From Gammaproteobacteria bacterium (GTDB lineage Bacteria > Pseudomonadota > Gammaproteobacteria > SZUA-229), in contig WTCC01000011.1 in the NCBI GenBank assembly GCA_013138755.1, positions 1-23,117 on the forward strand: DNA of 23,117 bases, written 5' to 3'. Both the position numbers and the translations under genes were made by a program. Below the pieces are notes generated by a model, which saw only the letters and a list, made by a program, of their open reading frames with translations, made no database searches and was not told the DNA's origin. This document shows, one piece after another, positions 1 through 10,045 of this stretch (positions within the stretch are counted from its first letter, which is position 1; each line of letters opens with the position of its first letter).

Positions 1-96
1 CCATATACCAATAGGTAATATAAGTGCACCGATATAATAAAACATTATTAAAGCTTCGGTACTAATAAAAGTTTTAAAAGTAAGGAAATCCATCAT
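1..96 (-). CDS. Partial membrane protein, DUF4282-like N-terminus (cassette ORF)
   Basis: This is the first 32 codons of a minus-strand gene that continues beyond the left edge. The translation begins MMDFLTFKTFISTEALI and runs into a hydrophobic stretch (FYYIGALILPIGIW), so a membrane segment starts near residue 19. The opening FLTFKTFI followed by a YYIG transmembrane segment reminds me of small DUF4282-type membrane proteins, but this is recall from a short fragment. Two ATGs are adjacent (96 and 93) and no good ribosome binding site is visible. The start lies 26 bases after the GTTAGGC core of the attC-like site at 121-210. That is the usual spacing for a gene-cassette ORF, and it is the main reason to believe the frame is real. 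Confidence 0.45.
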   Translation of the reverse strand, partial: MMDFLTFKTFISTEALIMFYYIGALILPIGIW

Positions 97-120
97 GAAT
101 TAATGCTCATGTTGTATAGC

Positions 121-210
121 TTGCCTAACGCTTAAGCTCAGTTGACGGCAATACAGAGTGTAAAGCAGCAAAACGGCGTATTGACTGGTCAACTTAAGTG
201 GTTTATTAGT
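121..210 (-). repeat. attC-like integron recombination site (site A)
   Basis: Read on the minus strand this stretch ends in GCGTTAGGCA, which fits the GTTRRRY core of an attC site. Its other end carries TAATAAACC, similar to the TAACAAACG end of Vibrio repeats. Between them are nested inverted repeats in the order expected of an imperfect folded attC: CTTAAG at 131-136 with 193-198, GTTGAC/GTCAAC at 141-146 with 188-193, and CAATAC/GTATTG at 149-154 with 178-183. An unpaired bulge sits on one side only. The length of about 90 bases is within the attC range. It lies just after the stop of the TRIC gene and just before the next ORF start, as the 3-prime site of a cassette should. Confidence 0.65.
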
Positions 211-237
211 CATGGTAGTTAATATCTACTCAGTAGA

Positions 238-873
238 TTAAGTTTTAAAACGGAATTTGGGTAAGCTAATATTAAAGCGTATGGCTATTAAACGTGCCGC
301 GAAAATCCCGGTGCCAGCCATTATGGCCGAAGCAGTTACACCAAAGTTAAAATGCAGCAAACCAATAAAAGCTAGCGACCCTACCCAAGAGACTGTTGCA
401 TATAAGGGGCTTGAGAAAACAACTGGCTGCTCATTGCAAAGTATGTCACGAAATATACCACCCATTGCGCCTGTCATAACACCCATAAAACTAGCGACCA
501 AAGCAGGCGCACCGACCATGAGAGAAACCAACGTACCTGCAACACCAAATGTTGCAAGACCCGCTGCATCTGCGACCAAAAAGAATTTAGGAGATATTTT
601 TATTAACCTCGCAGAAATAAATATAACTATTGCACTAATAAGAGACACTAAAAAAAAGGTTTGATCATGAATCCAAAAAACATCTCTATCAAGAAGCATG
701 TCACGTAGTGAGCCACCACCTAACCCTGTTGCAATGGCAATAATAATTACACCGAATAAATCAAATTGTTTAAATCCAGCCTTTAGAACCCCAGATGTAG
801 ATGACACTATTACAGCTAGCAGTGTAATCCAATAAAGGCTTTCTAATAATTCAGGTGTTGGGTTTAAATTCAT
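238..873 (-). CDS. TRIC/UPF0126 family membrane protein (YicG-like), cassette-borne
   Basis: This 211-residue inner-membrane protein has about seven hydrophobic segments. It shows the internal duplication typical of the UPF0126/TRIC family: GLGGGSLRDMLL in the first half and GAMGGIFRDILCNEQP in the second. Bacterial TRIC relatives are trimeric channels for monovalent cations; E. coli YicG and YadS are the uncharacterised relatives I have in mind. Length is normal for the family. The ATG at 873 begins 18 bases after the GTTAGGC core of attC site B and has no clear Shine-Dalgarno sequence, which is common for cassette genes. The stop is followed within 30 bases by attC site A. The gene plus site A therefore has the layout of one complete integron cassette. 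Family assignment is firm; the ion carried and the physiological role are unknown. Confidence 0.88.
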   Translation of the reverse strand: MNLNPTPELLESLYWITLLAVIVSSTSGVLKAGFKQFDLFGVIIIAIATGLGGGSLRDMLLDRDVFWIHDQTFFLVSLISAIVIFISARLIKISPKFFLVADAAGLATFGVAGTLVSLMVGAPALVASFMGVMTGAMGGIFRDILCNEQPVVFSSPLYATVSWVGSLAFIGLLHFNFGVTASAIMAGTGIFAARLIAIRFNISLPKFRFKT

Positions 874-890
874 AAGTAATTAATTATTAT

Positions 891-996
891 TGCCTAACGT
901 TCGAGTTAAGTAACCACAGCAACTCACATGAATATGAGGAAGTGCAGCAATGCAGTTACCGTGAAGCGATAGTCGCGCTTGAACGATTTGTTATCG
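891..996 (-). repeat. attC-like integron recombination site (site B)
   Basis: On the minus strand this begins with GATAACAAATCGTTCAAG and ends with CTCGAACGTTAGGCA. These are close to the outer ends of well-known resistance-cassette attC sites. CGTTC/GAACG (898-902 with 981-985) and GTAAC/GTTAC (910-914 with 955-959) pair as nested inverted repeats. The arms are unequal, so the fold is imperfect, as expected for attC. It shares the terminal CGTTAGGCA with site A, while the interiors differ, the usual pattern among attC sites in one array. It lies between the MAPEG-like remnant and the TRIC gene. Confidence 0.68.
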
Positions 997-1039
997 TTTT
1001 TTCATTACTCTATAGTGTATTCAGTTTAATAGCCCAGCT

Positions 1040-1183
1040 TTAATAACCAGGCAAGCCCACATAGAAAGGACTAATTTCACCCTTGCGGACGGATTGAACG
1101 CAATTTCTAAGTAGCGTAATCAACACAATAAAGGTAAGGACTACCATTGCGAACATGGGATAAATCAGAATAAATTGATTCAT
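1040..1183 (-). pseudogene. Truncated MAPEG-like membrane protein remnant
   Basis: A 47-codon frame begins ATG at 1183, preceded by AAAGGGCA as a possible ribosome binding site. It encodes MNQFILIYPMFAMVVLTF, continues through a hydrophobic helix to RNCVQSVRKGEISPFY, and stops. The YPMFAMVxLTFxVL pattern followed by a basic RVxxVRxG-E-S segment matches the start of bacterial MAPEG-family proteins as I recall them. Those are normally around 130 residues with four helices; only the first is present here. The frame stops about 45 bases before attC site B, so the gene was probably truncated when the cassette region was acquired, or it is a decayed cassette. A genuine small single-helix protein cannot be excluded. 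The rest of the 371-base gap between the TRIC gene and the lipoprotein gene holds only attC site B and AT-rich sequence. Confidence 0.5.
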
Positions 1184-1244
1184 CTATTTAAATGCCCTTT
1201 ATAAACAGAATCTGCAATAAGCTTCTTACTTTATACACTACATG

Positions 1245-1472
1245 CTATCTAGTTTGTTCTTCTATTTGTTTAGCACGCTGATCAGCATTATCTTGTAGCA
1301 TTTGCTCTACGCCTTTCGCCTTATCAAGCGCCCGCTTTTGGTCTGATGCGAAATGTTCCTTACCCAGGTTTTCTCCCGCAATTTCCTCGGTCGTCTTTTC
1401 TTCAGCTGGTGAACATGCTGTTATAACGATTGATGATGTTATAAGCGAAACATATAAAATTGTTTTAAACAT
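1245..1472 (-). CDS. Small lipoprotein of unknown function
   Basis: The start at 1472 (MFKTILYVSL) gives 75 residues. An upstream ATG at 1487 would add five residues (MDERI) in front of the signal peptide and is less likely. The N-terminus is a short basic-hydrophobic signal followed by the lipobox VITAC, so cysteine 20 of this form would be lipidated and the protein anchored in the envelope. The mature part is highly charged, rich in E, K, Q and A, and probably helical (KRALDKAKGVEQMLQDNADQ). I do not recognise a named family. It starts 28 bases after the stop of the PhnA-like gene on the same strand, so it is probably the last gene of the ubiD-phnA transcript. Function is unknown. Confidence 0.72.
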   Translation of the reverse strand: MFKTILYVSLITSSIVITACSPAEEKTTEEIAGENLGKEHFASDQKRALDKAKGVEQMLQDNADQRAKQIEEQTR

Positions 1473-1500
1473 TATTCTTTCATCCATTTTATTTAAATAA

Positions 1501-2094
1501 CTAATTAGATTTTTTTACAAATTTAGTCAATATAACAATTCGTTGCCCCTCTACTTTTCCTTCTATGTGCTCCGGGTTATCGTCTACTAAAGAAATGCCG
1601 CGAATTGCTGTACCACGTTTGGCGGTAAAGTTTGCGCCTTTTACATTTAGATCTTTTGTTAACGTGACCGTATCGCCAGCTTCGAGTACAGCCCCATTAC
1701 TATCAAAATGTTTTGCTTCCGCTTCTGCCTCTAGTCCTTCACCTGTTGCCTGTGCCCAAGCCAATGTTTCATCATCGAGATATAATGTATCGAGTAAGTC
1801 TTGCGGCCAACCTTCTTGACTCAAACGTGTAAGCATTCGCCACGCCAACACCTGTACGGCCGGAATCTGGCTCCACATGCTGTCATTAAGACAGCGCCAA
1901 TGATTTATTTCTTCTGAACTCGGATTATCTATCTGTGTTTGGCATATTCCACATAGTAATACACTATCATCTGTCGTTGCTTTTGAATCAGGCGGTACTT
2001 CATACACACGCAAATCTTCCGTGGCATTACATAATTCACATTTAGATTCACTACGCGCCTTTAATACATCTGATATTGGATTTACTTCTAACAT
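1501..2094 (-). CDS. PhnA/YjdM-type zinc-ribbon protein
   Basis: This 197-residue protein has an N-terminal zinc ribbon with cysteine pairs C19-x2-C22 and C48-x2-C51. Its C-terminal half is the conserved PhnA domain (DSNGAVLEAGDTVTLTKDLNVKG and KRGTAIRGI, ending EGQRIVILTKFVKK). Family members are often labelled alkylphosphonate-utilisation protein PhnA for historical reasons. The E. coli relative YjdM is not part of the C-P lyase, and its biochemical role is unresolved, so no phosphonate function should be inferred. Between the ribbon and the C-terminal domain is a helical segment with WRMLTRLSQEGWPQDLLDTLYLD, as in the longer PhnA forms. Its ATG overlaps the ubiD stop by one base (TAATG), implying translational coupling. 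Confidence 0.88.
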   Translation of the reverse strand: MLEVNPISDVLKARSESKCELCNATEDLRVYEVPPDSKATTDDSVLLCGICQTQIDNPSSEEINHWRCLNDSMWSQIPAVQVLAWRMLTRLSQEGWPQDLLDTLYLDDETLAWAQATGEGLEAEAEAKHFDSNGAVLEAGDTVTLTKDLNVKGANFTAKRGTAIRGISLVDDNPEHIEGKVEGQRIVILTKFVKKSN

Positions 2095-3560
2095 TAATCT
2101 AAGCCTAACTCACTCCACAGATCGTCGACTCGTTTCTTCACCGCCTCATCCATCTTTATAGGTGTACCCCACTCTCTATCTGTTTCACCTGGTAATTTAT
2201 TTGTTGCATCGATTCCAACTTTAGAACCTAAACCTGAGACAGGGGAAGCAAAATCAAGATAGTCGATCGGTGTATTTTCGATCATCGTAAAATCACGTAC
2301 CGGGTCAACACGCGTACTCATCGCCCAGATTACATCCTGCCAATCTCGAGTGTTCACATCATCATCAACAACGATAACAAATTTTGTATACATGAATTGA
2401 CGTAAGTACGACCACACTCCCATCATCACGCGTTTCGCATGACCGGGATATTGTTTTTTCATACTGACAACTGCTACTCGATAAGAACAGCCTTCTGGCG
2501 GTAGATAAAAATCGACTATCTCTGGAAATTGTTTCTGTAATATCGGAATAAATACTTCATTTAATGCGACACCTAAAATTGCAGGCTCGTCTGGTGGACG
2601 CCCGGTGTATGTGCTGTGATATATCGGGTTTTTACGATGACTAATTCGTTCTATGGTGAACACAGGAAACGTTTCCGTTTCGTTATAATAACCAGTGTGA
2701 TCGCCGTAAGGTCCTTCTTCAGCAAATTCATCAGGGTATATAAACCCCTCTAAAATATATTCAGCAGAAGCGGGAACTTGCAGTTCACTCAGTGCGCACT
2801 TCACCACCTCTGTCTTACTGCCTCGTAACAAACCGGCAAAACCATATTCTGATAACGAGTCGGGTACTGGTGTTACTGCGCCTAATATCGTTGCAGGATC
2901 TGCACCTAGCGCAACAGCTATCGGAAAGGGTTCGCCCAGATGCTGTTGTTGCCATTCCCGAAAATCCAGAGCTCCGCCTCGCTGCGCTAACCAACGCATG
3001 ATAACTTTATTTTTTGCGATTACCTGTTGACGGTAGATGCCTAAGTTCTGTCGCTCTTTTTCTGGGCCTTTAGTAACGACTAATCCCCAGGTAATAAGCG
3101 GTGCCACATCGCCAGGCCAACAGGTTTGTATGGGTATAGTATTTAAATCAACTTCATCTTTTTCAAAAACGATTTCCTGGCAGGGCGCTTTTTTAATTAC
3201 TTTTGGCGCCATATTTAATACCTGTTTAAAAACAGGCATTTTCTCCCAGGCATCTTTTAATCCTTTAGGCGGATCAGGCTCTTTCAGGAAGGCGAGTAAT
3301 TTTCCAACTTCACGTAATGCATCGATGGAGTCTTCACCCATTCCCATTGCGACACGTTGTGTGGTACCGAATAAATTTGCCAATATTGGAACAGGTGATC
3401 CTTTTACGTTCTCGAATAATAAGGCTGGGCCCTGTTGCTTCAGGGTGCGATCGCAGATTTCTGTGATTTCGAGATAAGGGTCAACCTCTACGCTGATACG
3501 TTTTAATAACCCTTTTTTTTCAAGTTGCGCAATGAAGTCACGCAGATCGTTATATTTCAT
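2094..3560 (-). CDS. ubiD: UbiD, 4-hydroxy-3-polyprenylbenzoate decarboxylase
   Basis: UbiD removes the carboxyl group from the polyprenylated 4-hydroxybenzoate ring in ubiquinone biosynthesis, using prenylated FMN supplied by UbiX. The 488-residue length is typical. Visible landmarks are NLGIYRQQV at about 172-180 (prFMN and metal site), [10 protein letters not shown], the substrate-side segment [11 protein letters not shown] at 282-292 containing the conserved acidic residues (E282, D287), and [14 protein letters not shown]. The start [17 protein letters not shown] matches other UbiD N-termini. The gene is transcribed away from gyrB, separated from it by a probable terminator, and is coupled to the PhnA-like gene downstream. 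Its presence indicates an organism that respires with ubiquinone. Confidence 0.97.
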   Translation of the reverse strand: MKYNDLRDFIAQLEKKGLLKRISVEVDPYLEITEICDRTLKQQGPALLFENVKGSPVPILANLFGTTQRVAMGMGEDSIDALREVGKLLAFLKEPDPPKGLKDAWEKMPVFKQVLNMAPKVIKKAPCQEIVFEKDEVDLNTIPIQTCWPGDVAPLITWGLVVTKGPEKERQNLGIYRQQVIAKNKVIMRWLAQRGGALDFREWQQQHLGEPFPIAVALGADPATILGAVTPVPDSLSEYGFAGLLRGSKTEVVKCALSELQVPASAEYILEGFIYPDEFAEEGPYGDHTGYYNETETFPVFTIERISHRKNPIYHSTYTGRPPDEPAILGVALNEVFIPILQKQFPEIVDFYLPPEGCSYRVAVVSMKKQYPGHAKRVMMGVWSYLRQFMYTKFVIVVDDDVNTRDWQDVIWAMSTRVDPVRDFTMIENTPIDYLDFASPVSGLGSKVGIDATNKLPGETDREWGTPIKMDEAVKKRVDDLWSELGLD

Positions 3561-3592
3561 TTATTTTCTAGCAAGTTATATTTAAATTGAAG

Positions 3593-3637
3593 AAAAATTT
3601 AAGCCCTGCTCAAACAACTATTTAGAAATGGCTTAAA
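3593..3637 (-). terminator. Probable gyrB terminator
   Basis: In the minus-strand direction TTTAAGCC (3637-3630) is followed by a 24-base loop, GGCTTAAA (3605-3598) and then five T residues (3597-3593). This gives a perfect 8-bp stem with a U-tract, 15 bases past the gyrB stop. The loop is longer than in classic intrinsic terminators, so strength is uncertain. Confidence 0.45.
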
Positions 3638-3651
3638 AATATATGAATAAT

Positions 3652-6078
<2,427 letters not shown>

Positions 6079-6094
6079 TTATTTGACCTACTGC

Positions 6095-6103
6095 ATTATA
6101 TCA
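6095..6103 (-). promoter_or_regulatory. Likely gyrB promoter (extended -10)
   Basis: On the minus strand the recF-gyrB gap contains TGATATAAT, a consensus TATAAT hexamer with the TG extension, about 29 bases upstream of the gyrB ATG. The hexamer 17 bases upstream (AGCTAT) is a poor -35, consistent with reliance on an extended -10. The element lies inside a short dyad, GACCT (6085-6089) and AGGTC (6103-6107). This may be a regulatory site or chance. Confidence 0.45.
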
Positions 6104-6182
6104 GGTCTTTCTCTTAGATAGCTCTATACTCCACAATAAAGCTGTAAAAATCATCTAATTAAACGATTGATTTATCCTTAGT

Positions 6183-7256
6183 TTATAATTTTAATTTACC
6201 ATGTTCCACGTGGAACACTTTCTTCTTCGGCCAGGCCGAGAGATTAATTTGATCTTGATCTATCGCTGTGAGAAAAAGTTGGATATTCATCGTTGAAAGT
6301 ACAGCAAGAATTTGATTGCGATGTTTTTCGTCGAGCTCAGCAGCCAGATCATCGTACAATAGTACACAGGGTTTATTTGTTGCCTCTGTAAATTGCATTG
6401 CCTGAGCAAGACGCATTAATGCAACCAGTGTTTTTTGCTGCCCTCGGGAAATACATGTTTGAGCCGATTGATTATTAACTTTTATCGTAATCTCAGCTCG
6501 TTGCGGTCCAAAGCCTGTATACCCCCTAAGCCTTTCTTTTTGCAGATTTTCCTCTAACAATTCTATCAATTTTTTATCGACTGGCCAGCCACGTTTATAC
6601 TGAATTTCAATAAGATCTTCATTAAAGAATTGACTTGTTAATTGATGAAAGTAAGGAGTTAATTTATCAAAGTATTGTTGGCGCAACTGGTCGATATAAT
6701 GTGCTGTTTGATTTATCTCCTGATTCCATAACTGACAGACTTCAAATTTTTGTTTTGATTTTAACGAAGCATTTCTTTGCGCCAGTGCTTTTTTGAATCG
6801 TTGCCAGGCTTTAAAGAAACCATGTTCCACGTGGAACACTCCCCAATCCAGATACTGTCTCCTCTGTGAAGCACTACCTGTAATTAACTTATAACTATCC
6901 GGATGGATAGCTAAGACTGGAAATTGTGCAGCAATATCAGATACCCTTTTAATTGGCTGTTGTTTAACGCGAATTTGGGATTTATTTCTACTTCTTCTGA
7001 TACCGAGAGGGATAACTTGTTGCTCTGCCGTTTCAATATTGGCGACGAGTTGTAGGTACGGGTTTTGTCTGCGGATCAGGTCAGTAACATGTTGTGTGCG
7101 AAAGGAACGTATATGACTTAAGTAATATATAGCTTCTAATAGACTGGTTTTACCAGAAGCATTGTCACCTACTATTAAGTTAACTCCCTGAACCGGGATT
7201 AACTGTGAATTTTCAATATTCCGAAAATTTTGTATTTCAAGTTTCGTTAAGCGCAT
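6183..7256 (-). CDS. recF: DNA replication and repair protein RecF
   Basis: RecF is an SMC-like ATPase that, with RecO and RecR, loads RecA at single-strand gaps. The 357-residue length is standard. Walker A is GDNASGKTSLLEA at residues 30-42 (K36, T37). The ABC signature is SRGQQKTLVALMRLAQA, and Walker B with the following D-loop is VLLYDDLAAELD. The gene sits between dnaN and gyrB in the usual order, 35 bases after the dnaN stop. Its coding sequence holds two perfect ParB-type palindromes, listed separately. They translate as FHVEH at residues 141-145 and again at 348-352, six residues from the C-terminus. Confidence 0.98.
   Translation of the reverse strand: MRLTKLEIQNFRNIENSQLIPVQGVNLIVGDNASGKTSLLEAIYYLSHIRSFRTQHVTDLIRRQNPYLQLVANIETAEQQVIPLGIRRSRNKSQIRVKQQPIKRVSDIAAQFPVLAIHPDSYKLITGSASQRRQYLDWGVFHVEHGFFKAWQRFKKALAQRNASLKSKQKFEVCQLWNQEINQTAHYIDQLRQQYFDKLTPYFHQLTSQFFNEDLIEIQYKRGWPVDKKLIELLEENLQKERLRGYTGFGPQRAEITIKVNNQSAQTCISRGQQKTLVALMRLAQAMQFTEATNKPCVLLYDDLAAELDEKHRNQILAVLSTMNIQLFLTAIDQDQINLSAWPKKKVFHVEHGKLKL
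6202..6217. promoter_or_regulatory. parS: parS chromosome-partition site 1 (ParB binding)
   Basis: The perfect 16-bp palindrome TGTTCCACGTGGAACA is the consensus bacterial parS, bound by ParB (Spo0J) to nucleate the partition complex. It lies within the last codons of recF (F348-H352). A parA gene begins at 22957, so the cognate Par system is encoded nearby. Confidence 0.9.
6823..6838. promoter_or_regulatory. parS: parS chromosome-partition site 2 (ParB binding)
   Basis: This is a second exact copy of TGTTCCACGTGGAACA, 621 bases from the first and also inside recF (F141-H145). The flanks CA before and CT after are shared with the first site, giving an identical 20-base core region. Two copies so close together form a plausible ParB loading cluster less than 2 kb from the origin. 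Confidence 0.9.
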
Positions 7257-7291
7257 TATTACGCCAATTGAATAATAATTATTTCAACTAA

Positions 7292-8392
7292 CTACAGACG
7301 CATTGGCATAATAACGTATTTACTATCCGATTGATCAGGATAAGTTAATAAAAAACTACTGTTTGAATCCCGCAAGGCGGTTTGTACCATTTCTGAATTC
7401 GTTACATTAAGCACATCTAACATGTAATTAACATTAAAACCTATTTCGATATCATCACCTGAATAATCGACTTCTAGTTCAATGTCAGCCTCTTCATGAT
7501 CCGGATTTTGTGCTTGTAGTTTAATGAGATTTTTTTCTAAAATTAATCTTATACCGCGATATTTTTCATTCGATAAAATTGACGCACGCATTAAAGCCTG
7601 ACGTAATTGTTCACGATCTGCGATCATAATATTATCGCCATCAGTTGGCATCACGCGATTATAATCGGGAAAACGTCCGTCAATAAGTTTTGAAGTTAAT
7701 CTTAATTGATCAAATTCGACTTGTAAGTGATTGCTTCCTAAAACAATTTTTACTTTTTCATCAGTATCTTTAAGTAATCGAATTAACTCTAAAACGCCTT
7801 TTCTAGGTAAGATAACTTGTTTTATATCTGCAATATCTGCGTTTGTTTCTTTTTCACTATAAGCTAAACGATGACCATCAGTTGCTACAGCTCGTAAATA
7901 ATTTGAGCTTATTTCTAACATTAAACCGTTTAAATAATAACGAACATCTTGTTGTGCCATTGCAAATGCTGTTTTATCGATAATGTCTCTTAACATTTTT
8001 TGAGTTATTTCAAACTCATAAATGCTATTGATAGCTTCTAGCGCTGGGAAATCATTTGCAGGTAATGTCGTTAATGAAAAGCGACTGCGTCCAGATTGGA
8101 CTAGCGCTTTAGTATCTTTAACAGAAAATTTAATGATTGCTTCATTAGGTAAAGATTTACATATATCGAGTAGTTTTCTGGCAGGTACTGTAATCTCACC
8201 TGGCTCATCAATAATAATACCTATCTGACTTACCAGTTCTATTTCTAGATCTGTAGCTGTTAGTGTTAATGAATTTTCAGTTGTTCGTATCAATACATTA
8301 GAAAGCGCTGGCATTGTCTGTCTTTTTTCCACTGCACCAATAATTTGCTGAAGTGGATTTAGCAAGGTTTCTTTATCAATTTGAAACTTCAT
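7292..8392 (-). CDS. dnaN: DNA polymerase III beta sliding clamp
   Basis: DnaN forms the ring-shaped dimer that tethers the replicative polymerase to DNA. The 366 residues equal the E. coli length and form three clamp folds. Recognisable segments are MKFQIDKETLLNPLQQIIGAVE at the start, TMPALSNVLI, the ATDLEIEL strand, RYYLNGLMLE, AVATDGHRLA, the domain-3 segment EKYRGIRLILE and the C-terminal YVIMPMRL, which lines the partner-binding pocket. AGGTAA lies six bases before the ATG. It sits between the origin region and recF, 35 bases from the latter, and is probably cotranscribed with recF. Confidence 0.99.
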   Translation of the reverse strand: MKFQIDKETLLNPLQQIIGAVEKRQTMPALSNVLIRTTENSLTLTATDLEIELVSQIGIIIDEPGEITVPARKLLDICKSLPNEAIIKFSVKDTKALVQSGRSRFSLTTLPANDFPALEAINSIYEFEITQKMLRDIIDKTAFAMAQQDVRYYLNGLMLEISSNYLRAVATDGHRLAYSEKETNADIADIKQVILPRKGVLELIRLLKDTDEKVKIVLGSNHLQVEFDQLRLTSKLIDGRFPDYNRVMPTDGDNIMIADREQLRQALMRASILSNEKYRGIRLILEKNLIKLQAQNPDHEEADIELEVDYSGDDIEIGFNVNYMLDVLNVTNSEMVQTALRDSNSSFLLTYPDQSDSKYVIMPMRL

Positions 8393-8686
8393 TATGTTAC
8401 CTATATATTATTAATATCTTTTTATTTATATATTATTATTATTATTATGTATCACATTAATCTGTGGATAAATACTAAAAACATATATAATTCAATATCT
8501 TATATGTAAATTTTCTTATTATAAACACTTTGTTTCATGCGTTTTAACTGTCGATGAATTGTGGATAAATGTTGTACTCATTTCTGTTGACAGAATACTC
8601 ATAAGTGAATCACATTTTATACACAGCTTTTAATTTTGTTATTATTGAGTTGTTAATAAGCTGTGGGTAAATGCTATCGATAGTCA
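8393..8686. other. oriC: Candidate replication origin (oriC), dnaA-dnaN intergenic
   Basis: This 294-base gap has no gene. It holds four DnaA boxes: perfect TGTGGATAA at 8463-8471 and 8560-8568, TTATACACA at 8617-8625 on the other strand, and one-mismatch TGTGGGTAA at 8662-8670. The dnaN side (8401-8450) is almost entirely A and T, with a run of TAT triplets at 8431-8449 directly beside the first box. That is a good candidate DNA-unwinding element. A 10-bp palindrome CTATCGATAG lies at 8674-8683 next to the dnaA stop. Clustered boxes beside an AT-rich tract between dnaA and dnaN are a standard origin layout. The rival position, the dnaA-rpmH gap used by pseudomonads, has only one box here. 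The dnaN promoter must also be in this gap. Confidence 0.72.
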
Positions 8687-10045
8687 TTAGTGACTCAGTA
8701 TACGTATCATGTTTTTGTAATCTTCATCTATTTTATTATCAGATTCTCTTAATTCAGCGATTTTTCTACAGCCGTGCAATACCGTTGTATGATCACGACC
8801 GCCAAATGCAGCGCCAATTTCTGGCAGGCTATGATTAGTCAGTTCTTTTGATAGAGCCATGGCTAGCTGCCTGGGCCTGGTAATGGAGCGGCTGCGTCGA
8901 TTTGAGTGTAAATCAGACGTCCGTATTTTGTAATATTCTGCAACGGTTTTCTGGATGTTATCCATGGTAATCGTTCTTTCTTGCAGTGCGATTAAATCAC
9001 GCAAAGCTTCCTTGGCAAAATCAAGAGTAATAGGTGATGCTGTAAAGTTTGCTGTTGCCATAACCCGTCTAAAAGCGCCTTCTAATTCCCTTATATTTGA
9101 ACGAATTCTTTTTGCGATGAAAAAAGCGACTTCATTTGGCAGTGAAATATTGGCTTCTTCAGCTTTCTTTTGCAGGATGGCTACACGTGTTTCTAATTCG
9201 GGGGGATCGATGCAGACGGGCAAGCCCCAGCCGAACCGCGAGCGTAATCGTTCTTCAAGGCCTTCTACTTCTTTAGGGTAGCGATCACAGGTTAAAATAA
9301 TTTGGCTGCCACCTTCTAATAAAGCGTTAAAGGTATGAAAAAATTCTTCTTGAGAGCGTTCTTTGCCAGCGAAGAACTGTATATCATCAACCAGAATGGC
9401 GTCTAAAGAACGGTAATGCTGTTTAAAGGCGTCGATAGAGTTATGTTGTAATGCTTTTACCATGTGCCCGACAAAGCGTTCTGAATGAATGTAAGTAATA
9501 CGAGCATCAGGGTTATGTTTTAGCATCATATTGCCTACAGCATGCATCAAATGTGTTTTACCTAAACCGACCCCACCATAGAAAAACAATGGGTTATAAG
9601 CAGATCCCGGGTTTTCAGCGACTTGCATCGACGCGGCTTTCGCTAGCTGATTGGATTTACCTTCAACAAAATTATCGAAAGTGAATAAAGGGTTTATGTT
9701 GTGTTCGACAAAGGATTTATTTGTCTGGGACTCCGGACCGGTAATAAAAGACTTAGTTTTTGGTGGTGCTGCCACAGTAGGGATTTTCTCGCCCGCTTTG
9801 CTCTGGCTACCAATTTCGACCAATAAACGAATATCTTGTTCGGGCTCAAGGTCAGATAAGATGGTTTGAATTTTTACCTGGAAATTTTGTTTTACCCAGT
9901 CCTGAACAAAACGATTAGGCGCTAATAGTCTAATCTGGTTACTTTCTTCAATTATCTGTAAAGGGCGAATCCAGGTATTTAGTTGCTGATCAGAGAGCTC
10001 TTGTTCTAACCGTTGTAAGCAATTGGACCACATTGTTTTGCTCAC
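8687..10045 (-). CDS. dnaA: Chromosomal replication initiator DnaA
   Basis: DnaA binds TTATNCACA boxes, opens the origin and recruits the DnaB helicase. The 452-residue protein has the usual four parts. They are the DnaB-contacting N-terminal domain, a short variable linker, an AAA+ core and the box-binding helix-turn-helix. The core carries Walker [14 protein letters not shown] and Walker [15 protein letters not shown]. The C-terminal part carries [18 protein letters not shown] and the signature [18 protein letters not shown] at 10045 is chosen because [17 protein letters not shown] aligns with the E. coli start MSLSLWQQCL and AGAGG lies ten bases upstream; ATG at 10033 would cut four residues. 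It is transcribed away from rpmH. Confidence 0.98.
   Translation of the reverse strand: MSKTMWSNCLQRLEQELSDQQLNTWIRPLQIIEESNQIRLLAPNRFVQDWVKQNFQVKIQTILSDLEPEQDIRLLVEIGSQSKAGEKIPTVAAPPKTKSFITGPESQTNKSFVEHNINPLFTFDNFVEGKSNQLAKAASMQVAENPGSAYNPLFFYGGVGLGKTHLMHAVGNMMLKHNPDARITYIHSERFVGHMVKALQHNSIDAFKQHYRSLDAILVDDIQFFAGKERSQEEFFHTFNALLEGGSQIILTCDRYPKEVEGLEERLRSRFGWGLPVCIDPPELETRVAILQKKAEEANISLPNEVAFFIAKRIRSNIRELEGAFRRVMATANFTASPITLDFAKEALRDLIALQERTITMDNIQKTVAEYYKIRTSDLHSNRRSRSITRPRQLAMALSKELTNHSLPEIGAAFGGRDHTTVLHGCRKIAELRESDNKIDEDYKNMIRILSH

Noticed and set aside
257..664. Open frame of 135 codons on the plus strand
   Set aside because: It lies antisense to the TRIC gene, which has clear family motifs and a duplicated repeat; the plus-strand product resembles nothing and has no ribosome binding site.
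8431..8449. TAT-triplet run as a formal DnaA-trio element
   Set aside because: The periodicity is suggestive, but the phase and strand do not match the 3-prime GAT/AAT trio consensus relative to the neighbouring box, so I only call it an AT-rich unwinding candidate.
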